A DNA stretch of 13,555 nt from Oscillospiraceae bacterium (GTDB lineage: Bacteria > Bacillota_A > Clostridia > Oscillospirales > Oscillospiraceae). Of the stretch, positions 1 through 5,980 are shown one piece after another; position 1 is the stretch's first letter, and each line of letters starts with the position of its first letter. The position numbers and the translations under genes are program-made. The notes under the pieces are model-generated. The model saw only the letters and a program-made list of their open reading frames with translations. It had not been told where the DNA came from and ran no database searches. The stretch is taken from NCBI GenBank assembly GCA_902795095.1, contig CADBKB010000033.1:1-13555 (forward strand). The letters are read 5' to 3'.

Positions 1-2360
1 TGATCCGCGTGATCGGCGCCGAGCGCCCGGCCTTTGTGCTGGACACGGCACGCACGACCTATTGCTTCCGCATCCTGCCCACGGGCCAGCCGGAGCAGCT
101 CTACTACGGCAGGAAGCTCCCCCTGGCGACGGAGAAGGATCTGGAGCCCCTGAGCGAGCAGCACGCCTTCGCCCCCGGCAACACCACCGTGTACGATCCG
201 GAGCACCCGGAGCTTTCTCTGGAGGATATCTGCCTTGAATTCTCCGGCCTGGGCAAGGGCGACCTGCGCGAACCGATGCTGGAGCTGGTGAATCCCGACG
301 GCAGCCGTACCAGCGACTTCCTCTATGAACGCCACGCGATCGACGGCGAGCAGCCGGCCGGGCAGCCCCTGCCGGGCTCCTATGCCGAGGACGGCAAGGC
401 CGAGCATCTGCGCGTGGAGTATCGGGACCGGAGCTGCGGTCTGGTCCTGGAGCTGCATTACTGGGTCTGGGCGGACTGCGACTGCATCACCAGGGCATGC
501 GCCCTGCGAAATGAGACGGACGCCCCGTTGCGCATCGAGCGGCTTCTGTCCATGCAGCTCGATCTGCCGCGGAAGGACCTGTGCGTCACCAGCTTCCGCG
601 GCGCCTGGGCCCGGGAGATGAGTAAGTATACCGTCGCGCTGCCGGCGGGCAAATATACGGTGGAGTCCCGCGGCGGGGCTTCATCCAACCGATGCAATCC
701 CTTTTTCATGGTCCACAGCGCCGACTGCACGGAGCCGGCGGGGGAGTGCTGGGGCTTCAACCTCGTCTACAGCGGCAATCACTACAGCGCCGTGGAGGTC
801 AGTCCCTTCGGCAAGACCCGCATCGTCTCCGGCATCCAGCCCCTGGGCTTCTCCTGGACCCTGGAGCCCGGGCACAGCTTCCGGACGCCGGAGGCCGTGC
901 TGAGCTATGCGTCCGACGGCTACACGGGTATGAGCCGCAATATGCATTTTTTTGTGCGGGAGCACATCGTCCGGGGGAGTTGGAAGCATATGACCCGGCC
1001 GGTGCTGCTCAATAGCTGGGAGGCCTGCTATTTCAACATCTCCGAGGCAAGCCTCATATCCCTGGCAAAGGCCGGACGGGACGTGGGCGTGGAGCTGTTT
1101 GTCGTGGACGACGGATGGTTCGGCGAGCGCAGCGACGACACCCGCGCCCTGGGCGACTGGGAGCCCAACAAAAAGAAGCTGCCCGGCGGCCTGGGCCGTC
1201 TCGGCAGCAAGATCAGGGCCCTTGGCCTGGACTTCGGCATCTGGGTGGAGCCGGAAATGGTCAATGTCAACAGCCGCCTGTACGAAGCCCATCCGGAGTG
1301 GGTCATGGCCATCCCGGGCAGGCACCACAGCGAGGGCCGCAATCAGCGCCTCCTGGATCTGGCGAATCCGGAGGTGCAGGACTTTCTGATCGAAAAAATG
1401 AGCGAGGTTTTCCTCGCCGGACAGGTCAACTACGTCAAGTGGGACTACAACCGCAATTTCTCCGATGTTTTCTCGCCGTATCTTCCGGCGGACCGGCAGG
1501 GGGAGACCGCCCACCGCTACATCCAGGGGCTCTACCGGGTGATGGACGCGCTGACGAAGCGCTTCCCGGACATCCTCTTCGAGGGCTGCGCCTCCGGCGG
1601 CAACCGGTTCGACCTGGGCATCCTCAGCTACTTCCCCCAGATCTGGGCCAGCGACGACACCGACGCCCTGGCCCGGGCGGACATCCAGGAGGGTTACAGC
1701 TACGGCTATCCCCAGAGCGTCGTCGGCGCGCACATCTCGTCGTGCCCAAACCATCAGACCCTGCGCGATACGCCCCTGGATACCCGGCTGAATGTGGCCG
1801 CCTTCGGACTTCTGGGCTATGAGTATGACCTGCGGGACCTCTCCCCGGGCAAGCGGAAAAAGCTGCGGACCCAGATCGAGACCTACAAGCGCTGGCGCGA
1901 CGTGCTCCAGTGGGGGCAGTTTTATCGGGTGCGGGGCGGCAACGACCGCCAGTGGTGCTGCGTCAGCCCCGACGGGAAACGGGCCGTGGGCCTCATGCTG
2001 CGCACGCTGATGATCCCCAACGACCCGAACCATATCTTTTTTGCCCGCGGCCTGGACGGGGAGCGGACCTACCGCTTTTCCAATGTACCCCGCAACGTGG
2101 ACGTCAAGCGCTTCGGCACCCTGGTCAATGCCATTGCCCCGTTCCACATCCGGCAGGATTCGCTGATCCACGATGTGGTGGCGCGGGTGGTGCGCATGCC
2201 CGGCGAGCAGGAGGAGGTCGTCGCCTCCGGCGCCGCGCTGATGCACGCCGGAGTGAAGCTGAAGCAGGCCTTCTCCGCCACGGGCTACGACGAGCGGGTG
2301 CGCTTCTATCCCGATTTCTTCTCCAGGCTCTATTTCATGGAGGCCGTGGAATCAGAATAA
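1..2360 (+). CDS. Alpha-galactosidase, glycoside hydrolase family 36
   Basis: Hydrolyses terminal alpha-1,6-galactose from melibiose, raffinose-type sugars and similar alpha-galactosides; no signal peptide is visible, so probably cytoplasmic. Family landmarks in order, numbered from the GTG at 9: N-terminal beta-sandwich; WEACYFN near 338; the VVDDGWFG block near 365; FGIWVEPEMVN near 410; KWDYN with the predicted nucleophile D479; CASGGNRFDLG; and WASDDTDA with the predicted acid/base D549. The 70-residue spacing between the two aspartates is what I recall for characterised family members. About 780 residues is slightly above the usual 720-750. The start is uncertain: the frame is open to the window edge and bases 1-2 are TG, so one preceding base would give ATG-ATC-CGC-GTG (M-I-R-V), a better start than the internal GTG at 9. 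The gene is probably complete apart from that base. It converges on galT across a repeat-rich gap and supplies galactose to galK and galT. Confidence 0.95.
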   Translation, partial: IRVIGAERPAFVLDTARTTYCFRILPTGQPEQLYYGRKLPLATEKDLEPLSEQHAFAPGNTTVYDPEHPELSLEDICLEFSGLGKGDLREPMLELVNPDGSRTSDFLYERHAIDGEQPAGQPLPGSYAEDGKAEHLRVEYRDRSCGLVLELHYWVWADCDCITRACALRNETDAPLRIERLLSMQLDLPRKDLCVTSFRGAWAREMSKYTVALPAGKYTVESRGGASSNRCNPFFMVHSADCTEPAGECWGFNLVYSGNHYSAVEVSPFGKTRIVSGIQPLGFSWTLEPGHSFRTPEAVLSYASDGYTGMSRNMHFFVREHIVRGSWKHMTRPVLLNSWEACYFNISEASLISLAKAGRDVGVELFVVDDGWFGERSDDTRALGDWEPNKKKLPGGLGRLGSKIRALGLDFGIWVEPEMVNVNSRLYEAHPEWVMAIPGRHHSEGRNQRLLDLANPEVQDFLIEKMSEVFLAGQVNYVKWDYNRNFSDVFSPYLPADRQGETAHRYIQGLYRVMDALTKRFPDILFEGCASGGNRFDLGILSYFPQIWASDDTDALARADIQEGYSYGYPQSVVGAHISSCPNHQTLRDTPLDTRLNVAAFGLLGYEYDLRDLSPGKRKKLRTQIETYKRWRDVLQWGQFYRVRGGNDRQWCCVSPDGKRAVGLMLRTLMIPNDPNHIFFARGLDGERTYRFSNVPRNVDVKRFGTLVNAIAPFHIRQDSLIHDVVARVVRMPGEQEEVVASGAALMHAGVKLKQAFSATGYDERVRFYPDFFSRLYFMEAVESE

Positions 2361-2393
2361 AGCACGGAGAGCTTTATCACGAAGGCGGTCTAT

Positions 2394-2413
2394 CGTAGGG
2401 ACGGATCCGCCTG
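2394..2413 (+). repeat. Degenerate CGTAGGG-type palindromic unit
   Basis: CGTAGGGACGGATCCGCCTG resembles the left part of the 28-nt unit at 2431: it shares the CGTAGGG head and a GGCGGAT/ATCCGCC-like core, here collapsed to the palindrome CGGATCCG. It lies 33 bases after the alpha-galactosidase stop codon. It is probably a decayed or truncated copy, but it is short enough that chance is possible. Confidence 0.4.
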
Positions 2414-2430
2414 CACGCTTCCGTTGCACT

Positions 2431-2458
2431 CGTAGGGGCGGATGCCCACATCCGCCCG
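2431..2458 (+). repeat. 28-nt palindromic repeat unit, copy 1 (REP-like)
   Basis: A 28-base unit starting CGTAGGGG that contains a perfect hairpin: the 9-bp stem GGGCGGATG / CATCCGCCC closes a CCCA loop. An exact reverse-complement copy lies at 2561-2588, so the two form a perfect 28-bp inverted repeat. Short GC-rich CGTAGGGG palindromes of this style are, from general knowledge, scattered between genes in many Clostridia; that these are dispersed here is inferred. As RNA the hairpin would sit about 70 bases after the alpha-galactosidase stop and could protect or end that transcript. Confidence 0.8.
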
Positions 2459-2486
2459 TTTCCACCGTACCTGTAGCCGATTGAAA

Positions 2487-2537
2487 AAAACGCGAGGCGA
2501 ATTCGTAGTATCAAGCTGCGAATTCGCCTCACGTTTT
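2487..2537. repeat. Internal 19-bp inverted repeat nested between the two 28-nt units
   Basis: The arms at 2487-2505 (AAAACGCGAGGCGAATTCG) and 2519-2537 (CGAATTCGCCTCACGTTTT) are complementary at 18 of 19 positions around a 13-base loop. The centre (about 2512) nearly coincides with the centre of the outer 28-bp inverted repeat (about 2510), so 2431-2588 is one composite symmetrical structure of 158 bp. Such a layout suits a small non-autonomous element or a composite REP structure. No flanking target duplication is obvious. Confidence 0.8.
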
Positions 2538-2560
2538 CCGTTATTCGTCTTTTGCCTGCG

Positions 2561-2588
2561 CGGGCGGATGTGGGCATCCGCCCCTACG
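2561..2588 (-). repeat. 28-nt palindromic repeat unit, copy 2 (REP-like)
   Basis: Exact reverse complement of 2431-2458, with the same 9-bp stem and 4-base loop. Read on the minus strand it is preceded by TTGC, as is the related unit at 2866-2893. It begins 12 bases past the stop codon of the 58-codon gene and could act as that gene's transcript end. On the plus strand a run of eight T (2595-2602, broken only by its neighbours) follows about 12 bases beyond the hairpin, too far for a classical terminator. Confidence 0.8.
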
Positions 2589-2600
2589 GCAACTCTTTTT

Positions 2601-2777
2601 TTATGCGTCCTGAAGCTGTTTCAGAAGCTCTTCCGCGATACGCTCCTTCTCCTCGTCCGGTTTTCCTTCCATCGGTAAAACCATTTCCTCGAGTGTACTC
2701 AGAGAAATACCCTTTTCCATAGACAATATCAATAACTCGCTGCGCTTTTCCGTTCCCGGTCGAACTCCTGGCTTCAT
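2601..2777 (-). CDS. Small protein of unknown function, 58 aa
   Basis: I do not recognise this protein. The case for a real gene is the start region: AAGGAGGT at 2786-2793 stands 8 bases before ATG (2775-2777), the strongest ribosome binding site in the gap. The product begins MKPGVRPGTEKRSELLILSM, continues with MEKGISLSTLEEMVLP, and ends in a charged, probably helical tail (PDEEKERIAEELLKQLQDA). There is no cysteine, signal peptide or membrane segment. Codon use is unlike the neighbours, with TTA, ATA, TCT and GTT common in an otherwise G/C-ending window, which suggests recent acquisition. It lies between two minus-oriented palindromic units (2561-2588 and 2866-2893). It could be a free-standing small protein, an antitoxin-like protein, or the tail of a lost larger gene that kept a start site. 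No promoter is evident. Confidence 0.6.
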   Translation of the reverse strand: MKPGVRPGTEKRSELLILSMEKGISLSTLEEMVLPMEGKPDEEKERIAEELLKQLQDA

Positions 2778-2835
2778 CGTGAATTACCTCCTTGGCATAG
2801 GCCATTCACGACCCGTATTCGTCGTTAAGTACGCT

Positions 2836-2857
2836 GATTTGACGTATCCGATTTGAC
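2836..2857. repeat. Two direct copies of GATTTGAC, 14 bases apart
   Basis: GATTTGAC occurs at 2836-2843 and 2850-2857, a spacing of 14 bases. It is in the gap between galT and the 58-codon gene, 59 bases and more upstream of that gene's start. It could be a protein-binding site with two half-sites, but no promoter is evident beside it and chance cannot be excluded. Confidence 0.3.
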
Positions 2858-2865
2858 AGTTTTCT

Positions 2866-2893
2866 CGGCTGCGTGAGGTCACGCCGCCCTACG
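2866..2893 (-). repeat. 28-nt palindromic repeat unit, divergent copy 3
   Basis: On the minus strand this reads CGTAGGGCGGCGTGACCTCA followed by CGCAGCCG: the same length and CGTAGGG head as the units at 2431 and 2561, with a different stem. The core GCGTGA-GG-TCACGC (2871-2884) is a perfect inverted repeat, extended by GGC/GCC after one mismatch. Both minus-oriented units are preceded by TTGC. It begins 13 bases after the galT stop codon, where the RNA hairpin could define or stabilise the end of the galKT message; there is no T run behind it. Confidence 0.65.
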
Positions 2894-2906
2894 GCAATGA
2901 ATCACT

Positions 2907-4403
2907 TCAAATCAAATGGTTTTGCAGATCCTCCAGGTACCGTCCGAAGGCCGCGTCGCCGGCGTCGGTGTAGGGGAAAACGCCGCAGTCGCACAGCACC
3001 TGCTCGAAGACCCGACCGACCTCCTGCTCCAGGGTTTTTCGCAGGGCGGGGAGGGGAAGGCCGGCGCACTCGTCACGGAAGCCCTCCGCCCAGTCGGCGT
3101 GCTTGGCAAGAGCCGCGTCTTCACGCAGATCCGCGCCGCCGGCAATGGCCCGGGCCAGGGCGTCGAGCTCCTTGTCCAGCCGCGCCGGCAGCACCGCCAG
3201 GCCCATGACCTCGATGAGGCCGATGTTCTCCTTCTTGATGTGGTGGCGCTCGGCGTGGGGATGGAACAGGCCCAGGGGATGCTCCGGCGTGGTGCGGTTG
3301 TTGCGCAGGGCCAGATCCAGCTCGTATCGCGCGCCGCGGCGGCGGGCGATGGGCGTGATCGTATTGTGGGGCGCGTCGGTGTGGGCGAGAATCCCGGCGT
3401 CCGGATCGGAGTAGCTCCGCCAGTGGGTGAGCACCGCGTCCGCTGCCGCGGCCAGCCGGGCGGGATTTGCGCAGCGCAGCCGCAGCACGGAGATCGGCCA
3501 GTGCACCCGGCCGCATTCCACATCGTCGAAGCCCGGCAGGGAGAAGGACCGCTCCACATCGGCCCGCTCCATGGCAAAGGTATAGCGCCCGCCCTGGAAA
3601 TGGTCATGGCTGAGGATGGAGCCGCCCACGATGGGAAGATCCGCGTTGGAGCCGATGAAATAGTGGGGGAACTGCCCCACGAAGTCCAGCAGCCGCCGGA
3701 AGCCCGCCAGGCTCACGGCCATGGGCCGATGCGCCATGCTCAGCACGATACAGTGCTCATTGTAATAGACATAGGGCGAATACTGCAGGGCCCAGGCCTC
3801 CCCATCCAGGGTGAGGGGGATGATGCGGTGGTTGGCACGGGCGGGATGGCCGATGCGGCCGGCGTAGCCCTCGTTCTCGGCGCACAGCAGGCAAAGGGGA
3901 TAGCCCGCGGCCCTGGCCTTGCCCGCGGCGGCGATGTCGCGGGGATCCTTCTCGGGCTTGGATTTGTTGATGGTGATATCCAGGGGCCCGAATGCCCCCT
4001 CGTAGACCCAGCGCCGGTCCTTGGCGATGCGGTCCCGGCGGATATAGTTGCTGTCCCGGGACAGTCGGTAGAAATAGTCCGTGGCCTGCTCCGGCGAGCG
4101 GCGGTAGGCCTGCCGGAAGGCGCGCTGCACCTCGGCGGGGCGGGGGGTCAGGCAATTCATCAGCCGGGTATCGAACAGATCCCGGTTTTCCGTGGAATCG
4201 GGGATGATCCCGCGCTCCACGGCAATGTCCGTCAGCTCACCCAGGATCTGGGGCAGGGGCCGCGGCGTGGGAACGGCGGGCCGGTAGTCCGGCTCGCGCA
4301 TGACGTCCAGCAGAAGATTGCGGGCGTAGATCCGCTCCTCCTCCGGCATCAGGCCGGTATTCACGGCATAGGAAACCAGCTCGTCAATGGCGTTGTAGAT
4401 CAT
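2907..4403 (-). CDS. galT: UDP-glucose--hexose-1-phosphate uridylyltransferase, class II GalT
   Basis: Exchanges UMP between UDP-glucose and galactose-1-phosphate, giving UDP-galactose and glucose-1-phosphate, the second committed Leloir step; cytoplasmic. The 498 residues fit the longer Firmicutes-type GalT family rather than the roughly 350-residue E. coli type. The active-site block GGSILSHDHFQGG is clear: H266-D267-H268-F269-Q270, where H268 is the predicted uridylylated histidine by family analogy. Other conserved-looking stretches are VYYNEHCIVL (near 220), HNTITPIARRR and HPHAERHHIKKENIGLIEVM in the C-terminal half. The ATG at 4401-4403 overlaps the galK stop as ATGA, with a GGGGAGG ribosome site just upstream, so translation is probably coupled to galK. 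It is the last gene of the Lar-galK-galT operon. The large open frame antisense to it is a GC-rich shadow. Confidence 0.96.
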   Translation of the reverse strand: MIYNAIDELVSYAVNTGLMPEEERIYARNLLLDVMREPDYRPAVPTPRPLPQILGELTDIAVERGIIPDSTENRDLFDTRLMNCLTPRPAEVQRAFRQAYRRSPEQATDYFYRLSRDSNYIRRDRIAKDRRWVYEGAFGPLDITINKSKPEKDPRDIAAAGKARAAGYPLCLLCAENEGYAGRIGHPARANHRIIPLTLDGEAWALQYSPYVYYNEHCIVLSMAHRPMAVSLAGFRRLLDFVGQFPHYFIGSNADLPIVGGSILSHDHFQGGRYTFAMERADVERSFSLPGFDDVECGRVHWPISVLRLRCANPARLAAAADAVLTHWRSYSDPDAGILAHTDAPHNTITPIARRRGARYELDLALRNNRTTPEHPLGLFHPHAERHHIKKENIGLIEVMGLAVLPARLDKELDALARAIAGGADLREDAALAKHADWAEGFRDECAGLPLPALRKTLEQEVGRVFEQVLCDCGVFPYTDAGDAAFGRYLEDLQNHLI

Positions 4404-5581
4404 GATTCTTCCTCCCCGGTGAGCTCGCGGGCGCCGTCTCCGGCGGACACGGTATAGATCTGCGCCTGCAGACCGGTTTTACTGGCGTATTGCTTCTTGA
4501 TCGTTTCGCGGAACAATTCTGCGCATTCGTCCCGGACAATGCTCACTGTGCAGCCGCCGAAGCCGCCGCCGGTGATCCGGGAGCCCAGCACACCGGGACA
4601 GGCCCAGGCGATCTCAGTGAGCAGGTCGATTTCCGGGCAGGATACTTCATAATCATCCCGCAGGGAATGATGAGATTCGTTCATCAGACGCCCGAAGGCC
4701 GCAAGATCATTGCGCTTCAGCGCCCGGAAGGCGGCGACGGTACGAGCGTTCTCATACACGGCGTGGCGGGCGCGGCGGCGGCAGACAGGATCGGCGATCG
4801 TGCCGGCCAGCGCGTCGAACTGCGCGGGCGCAAGCGCCCCCAGGGAGGGAATGGGCGCGGTCCTGCGCAGATCGGCCAGGGCCTGCTCGCATTCCCGGCG
4901 GCGGTCATTGTAGCTTGAGCCCGCCAGGGCGTGGCGCACCGTGCTGTTGACGATCATGATATGGGCACCGTCCAGCGCCAGGGGGGCGTATTCATACTGC
5001 AGCGTCTCGGTGTCCAGGAAAATTGCGTGATCGCGTTTGCCCATGGCGCTGGCAAACTGATCCATGATGCCGCAGCTGAGCCCCACGAACACGTTCTCCG
5101 CCTTCTGGCCGAGCAGGGCGATGCGAATGTTGTCCAGGTCGAAGCCGAACAGGCCCCGCAGCATGACCCCGGTGAGCACCTCCAGAGCCGCCGAGGAGGA
5201 CAGACCCGAGCCAAAGGGAATATCCCCGCCGAAGACCACATCCAGACCCCGATCCGGGACGAAGCCCGCATCGGTGAAGGCCCGGATCACGCCCAGAGGA
5301 TAGTTTGCCCAGCAGCCGCCGGGCAGGGGAGCGTCCCGGTCGAGATCCGTCTCCACGATCCCCGCGTCGGGGAAGTTCAGGGAATACATCCGCAGGCGCC
5401 GGTCATCCCGCGCCCGCGCGGCGCACCAGGTGCCCAGGCTCAGGGCGCAGGGGAAAACATGGCCGCCGTTGTAGTCCGTGTGCTCGCCGATCAGATTGAC
5501 CCGACCCGGCGCGAAAAATAGCCGCGGCGCCTCTCCGGCGCCATAGAGCCGTGAAAAAGCTTCCTTGACGGTATTGCGCAT
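4400..5581 (-). CDS. galK: Galactokinase
   Basis: Phosphorylates alpha-D-galactose to galactose-1-phosphate with ATP; the product is the substrate of the neighbouring galT. It is a GHMP-superfamily kinase of 393 residues, the normal size. The galactokinase signature APGRVNLIGEHTDYNGGH spans residues 24-41, the ATP-binding loop reads GSGLSSSAALEV, the predicted catalytic aspartate is in CGIMDQFASAMG, and the C-terminal GHMP motif is GSRITGGGFGGCT. I chose the ATG at 5579-5581: AGGAGGG (5589-5595) lies 7 bases upstream and the N terminus then fits the family. The in-frame start at 5647 would add 22 residues lying over the end of the preceding gene. It follows that gene after 23 bases and overlaps galT by 4. 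Confidence 0.97.
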   Translation of the reverse strand: MRNTVKEAFSRLYGAGEAPRLFFAPGRVNLIGEHTDYNGGHVFPCALSLGTWCAARARDDRRLRMYSLNFPDAGIVETDLDRDAPLPGGCWANYPLGVIRAFTDAGFVPDRGLDVVFGGDIPFGSGLSSSAALEVLTGVMLRGLFGFDLDNIRIALLGQKAENVFVGLSCGIMDQFASAMGKRDHAIFLDTETLQYEYAPLALDGAHIMIVNSTVRHALAGSSYNDRRRECEQALADLRRTAPIPSLGALAPAQFDALAGTIADPVCRRRARHAVYENARTVAAFRALKRNDLAAFGRLMNESHHSLRDDYEVSCPEIDLLTEIAWACPGVLGSRITGGGFGGCTVSIVRDECAELFRETIKKQYASKTGLQAQIYTVSAGDGARELTGEEES

Positions 5582-5604
5582 GGGAGAACCCTCCTGTTTG
5601 TTTT

Positions 5605-5829
5605 TCAGTCGCCGGCGTTGGCGCGGATCACCTTGCCGATGTTCCACAGATGGGCTGCCTTTTTCGCCGCGTCCATCCGGTCCTCCGGCGTCTTGTATTC
5701 AAAATGTGCGGTCTCAGAGCCGCAGTCCATACACATGACATAGAAGCACCAGCCGTGCTCCTCCTCGAGAAGCCCCGGCCCGCCGCAGTAGGGGCAGTCC
5801 TGGAGCTCCAGCTCCTTATGAATGTTCAT
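5605..5829 (-). CDS. Small Lar-like zinc-ribbon protein, first gene of the galKT operon
   Basis: A 74-residue protein with two CxxC pairs, CPYCGG (C12, C15) and CMDC (C33, C36), followed by the acidic/aromatic segment GSETAHFEYKTPEDRMDAAK and AAHLWN. This order (CPxCGG, CxxCG, then a helix ending in a W-N) is that of Lar-type restriction-alleviation proteins, small zinc-binding proteins usually found on phages and mobile DNA. The resemblance is to the fold pattern; anti-restriction activity is not implied. The start is firm: AAGGAGG (5837-5843) stands 7 bases before ATG. It leads the operon with galK and galT, 23 bases apart, so it is co-expressed with galactose use. It may bind nucleic acid or protein through its zinc ribbon; its link to galactose is unknown. 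Confidence 0.75.
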   Translation of the reverse strand: MNIHKELELQDCPYCGGPGLLEEEHGWCFYVMCMDCGSETAHFEYKTPEDRMDAAKKAAHLWNIGKVIRANAGD

Positions 5830-5846
5830 AATCGATCCTCCTTTTC

Positions 5847-5873
5847 AAAAAAACCGCGCAGCGCGCGGTCTTT
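5847..5873 (-). terminator. Terminator-like hairpin in the 5' leader of the Lar-galK-galT operon
   Basis: On the minus strand the stem ACCGCGC / GCGCGGT (5869-5863 and 5859-5853) closes a 3-base loop and is followed by seven T (5853-5847, the last overlapping the stem). Flanking AAAA and TTTT can extend the stem around a G bulge. It lies between the predicted operon promoter and the ribosome site at 5837-5843, starting only about 7 bases after the expected transcription start. It is too close to the start for ordinary attenuation, so a 5' mRNA-stabilising stem or pausing signal is also likely. The divergent layout leaves no upstream gene on this strand that needs terminating. Confidence 0.6.
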
Positions 5874-5882
5874 TCCTGTTTC

Positions 5883-5911
5883 ACTCTACAACGCCCAGGG
5901 GCGCTTGTCAA
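5883..5911 (-). promoter_or_regulatory. Sigma-A promoter for the Lar-galK-galT operon
   Basis: Read on the minus strand: TTGACA (5911-5906), a 17-base spacer, then TAGAGT (5888-5883). The consensus -35 and ideal spacing offset the weaker -10. Transcription would start near 5876, giving a leader of about 46 bases that contains the hairpin at 5847-5873. The spacer holds the small inverted repeat GCGCCCCTGGGCG, a possible repressor contact. Confidence 0.7.
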
Positions 5912-5933
5912 TAGAAAAGACGCCCGAAAGCCA

Positions 5934-5962
5934 TTGACTTGCCGCAAATCGCCTTTTATACT
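5934..5962 (+). promoter_or_regulatory. Sigma-A promoter for the fructosamine-kinase family gene
   Basis: TTGACT (5934-5939), a 17-base spacer, then TATACT (5957-5962). Transcription would start near 5969, directly before the ribosome site, so the leader is very short. Its -35 box is 22 bases from that of the divergent galactose operon promoter, close enough for one bound regulator to affect both. Confidence 0.8.
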
Positions 5963-5980
5963 GGGAAGGGGGGGAGAAGC

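Noticed and set aside
681..2246. 521-codon open frame antisense to alpha-galactosidase
   Set aside because: It mirrors a clear GH36 gene with all catalytic motifs; long antisense frames are expected in GC-rich genes. It has no recognisable domain and low-complexity composition.
2357..2377. Hairpin ATAAAGC/GCTTTAT at the alpha-galactosidase stop as terminator
   Set aside because: A 7-bp AT-rich stem with no T run; too weak to call.
2442..2678. 78-codon plus-strand frame in the repeat region
   Set aside because: It translates the inverted repeats themselves and has no ribosome site or family resemblance.
2584..2805. 73-codon minus-strand frame in the repeat region
   Set aside because: No ribosome site before its ATG, it ends inside the repeat, and the overlapping 58-codon frame has the perfect ribosome site.
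2431..2893. CRISPR array
   Set aside because: The 28-nt units lie in both orientations at irregular spacing, with unequal stems and no regular spacers; no cas genes are present.
2916..4457. 513-codon open frame antisense to galT
   Set aside because: Same cause: galT has its active-site motif and a coupled start, while the antisense product is repetitive in G, A and V with no family pattern.
5582..5647. Longer galK start at 5647
   Set aside because: It would overlap the zinc-ribbon gene and add a non-conserved basic stretch; the ATG at 5579-5581 has AGGAGGG at 7 bases.
5939..5980. Longer fructosamine-kinase start (TTG at 5939)
   Set aside because: It lies within the promoter, upstream of the predicted transcription start, and has no ribosome site.
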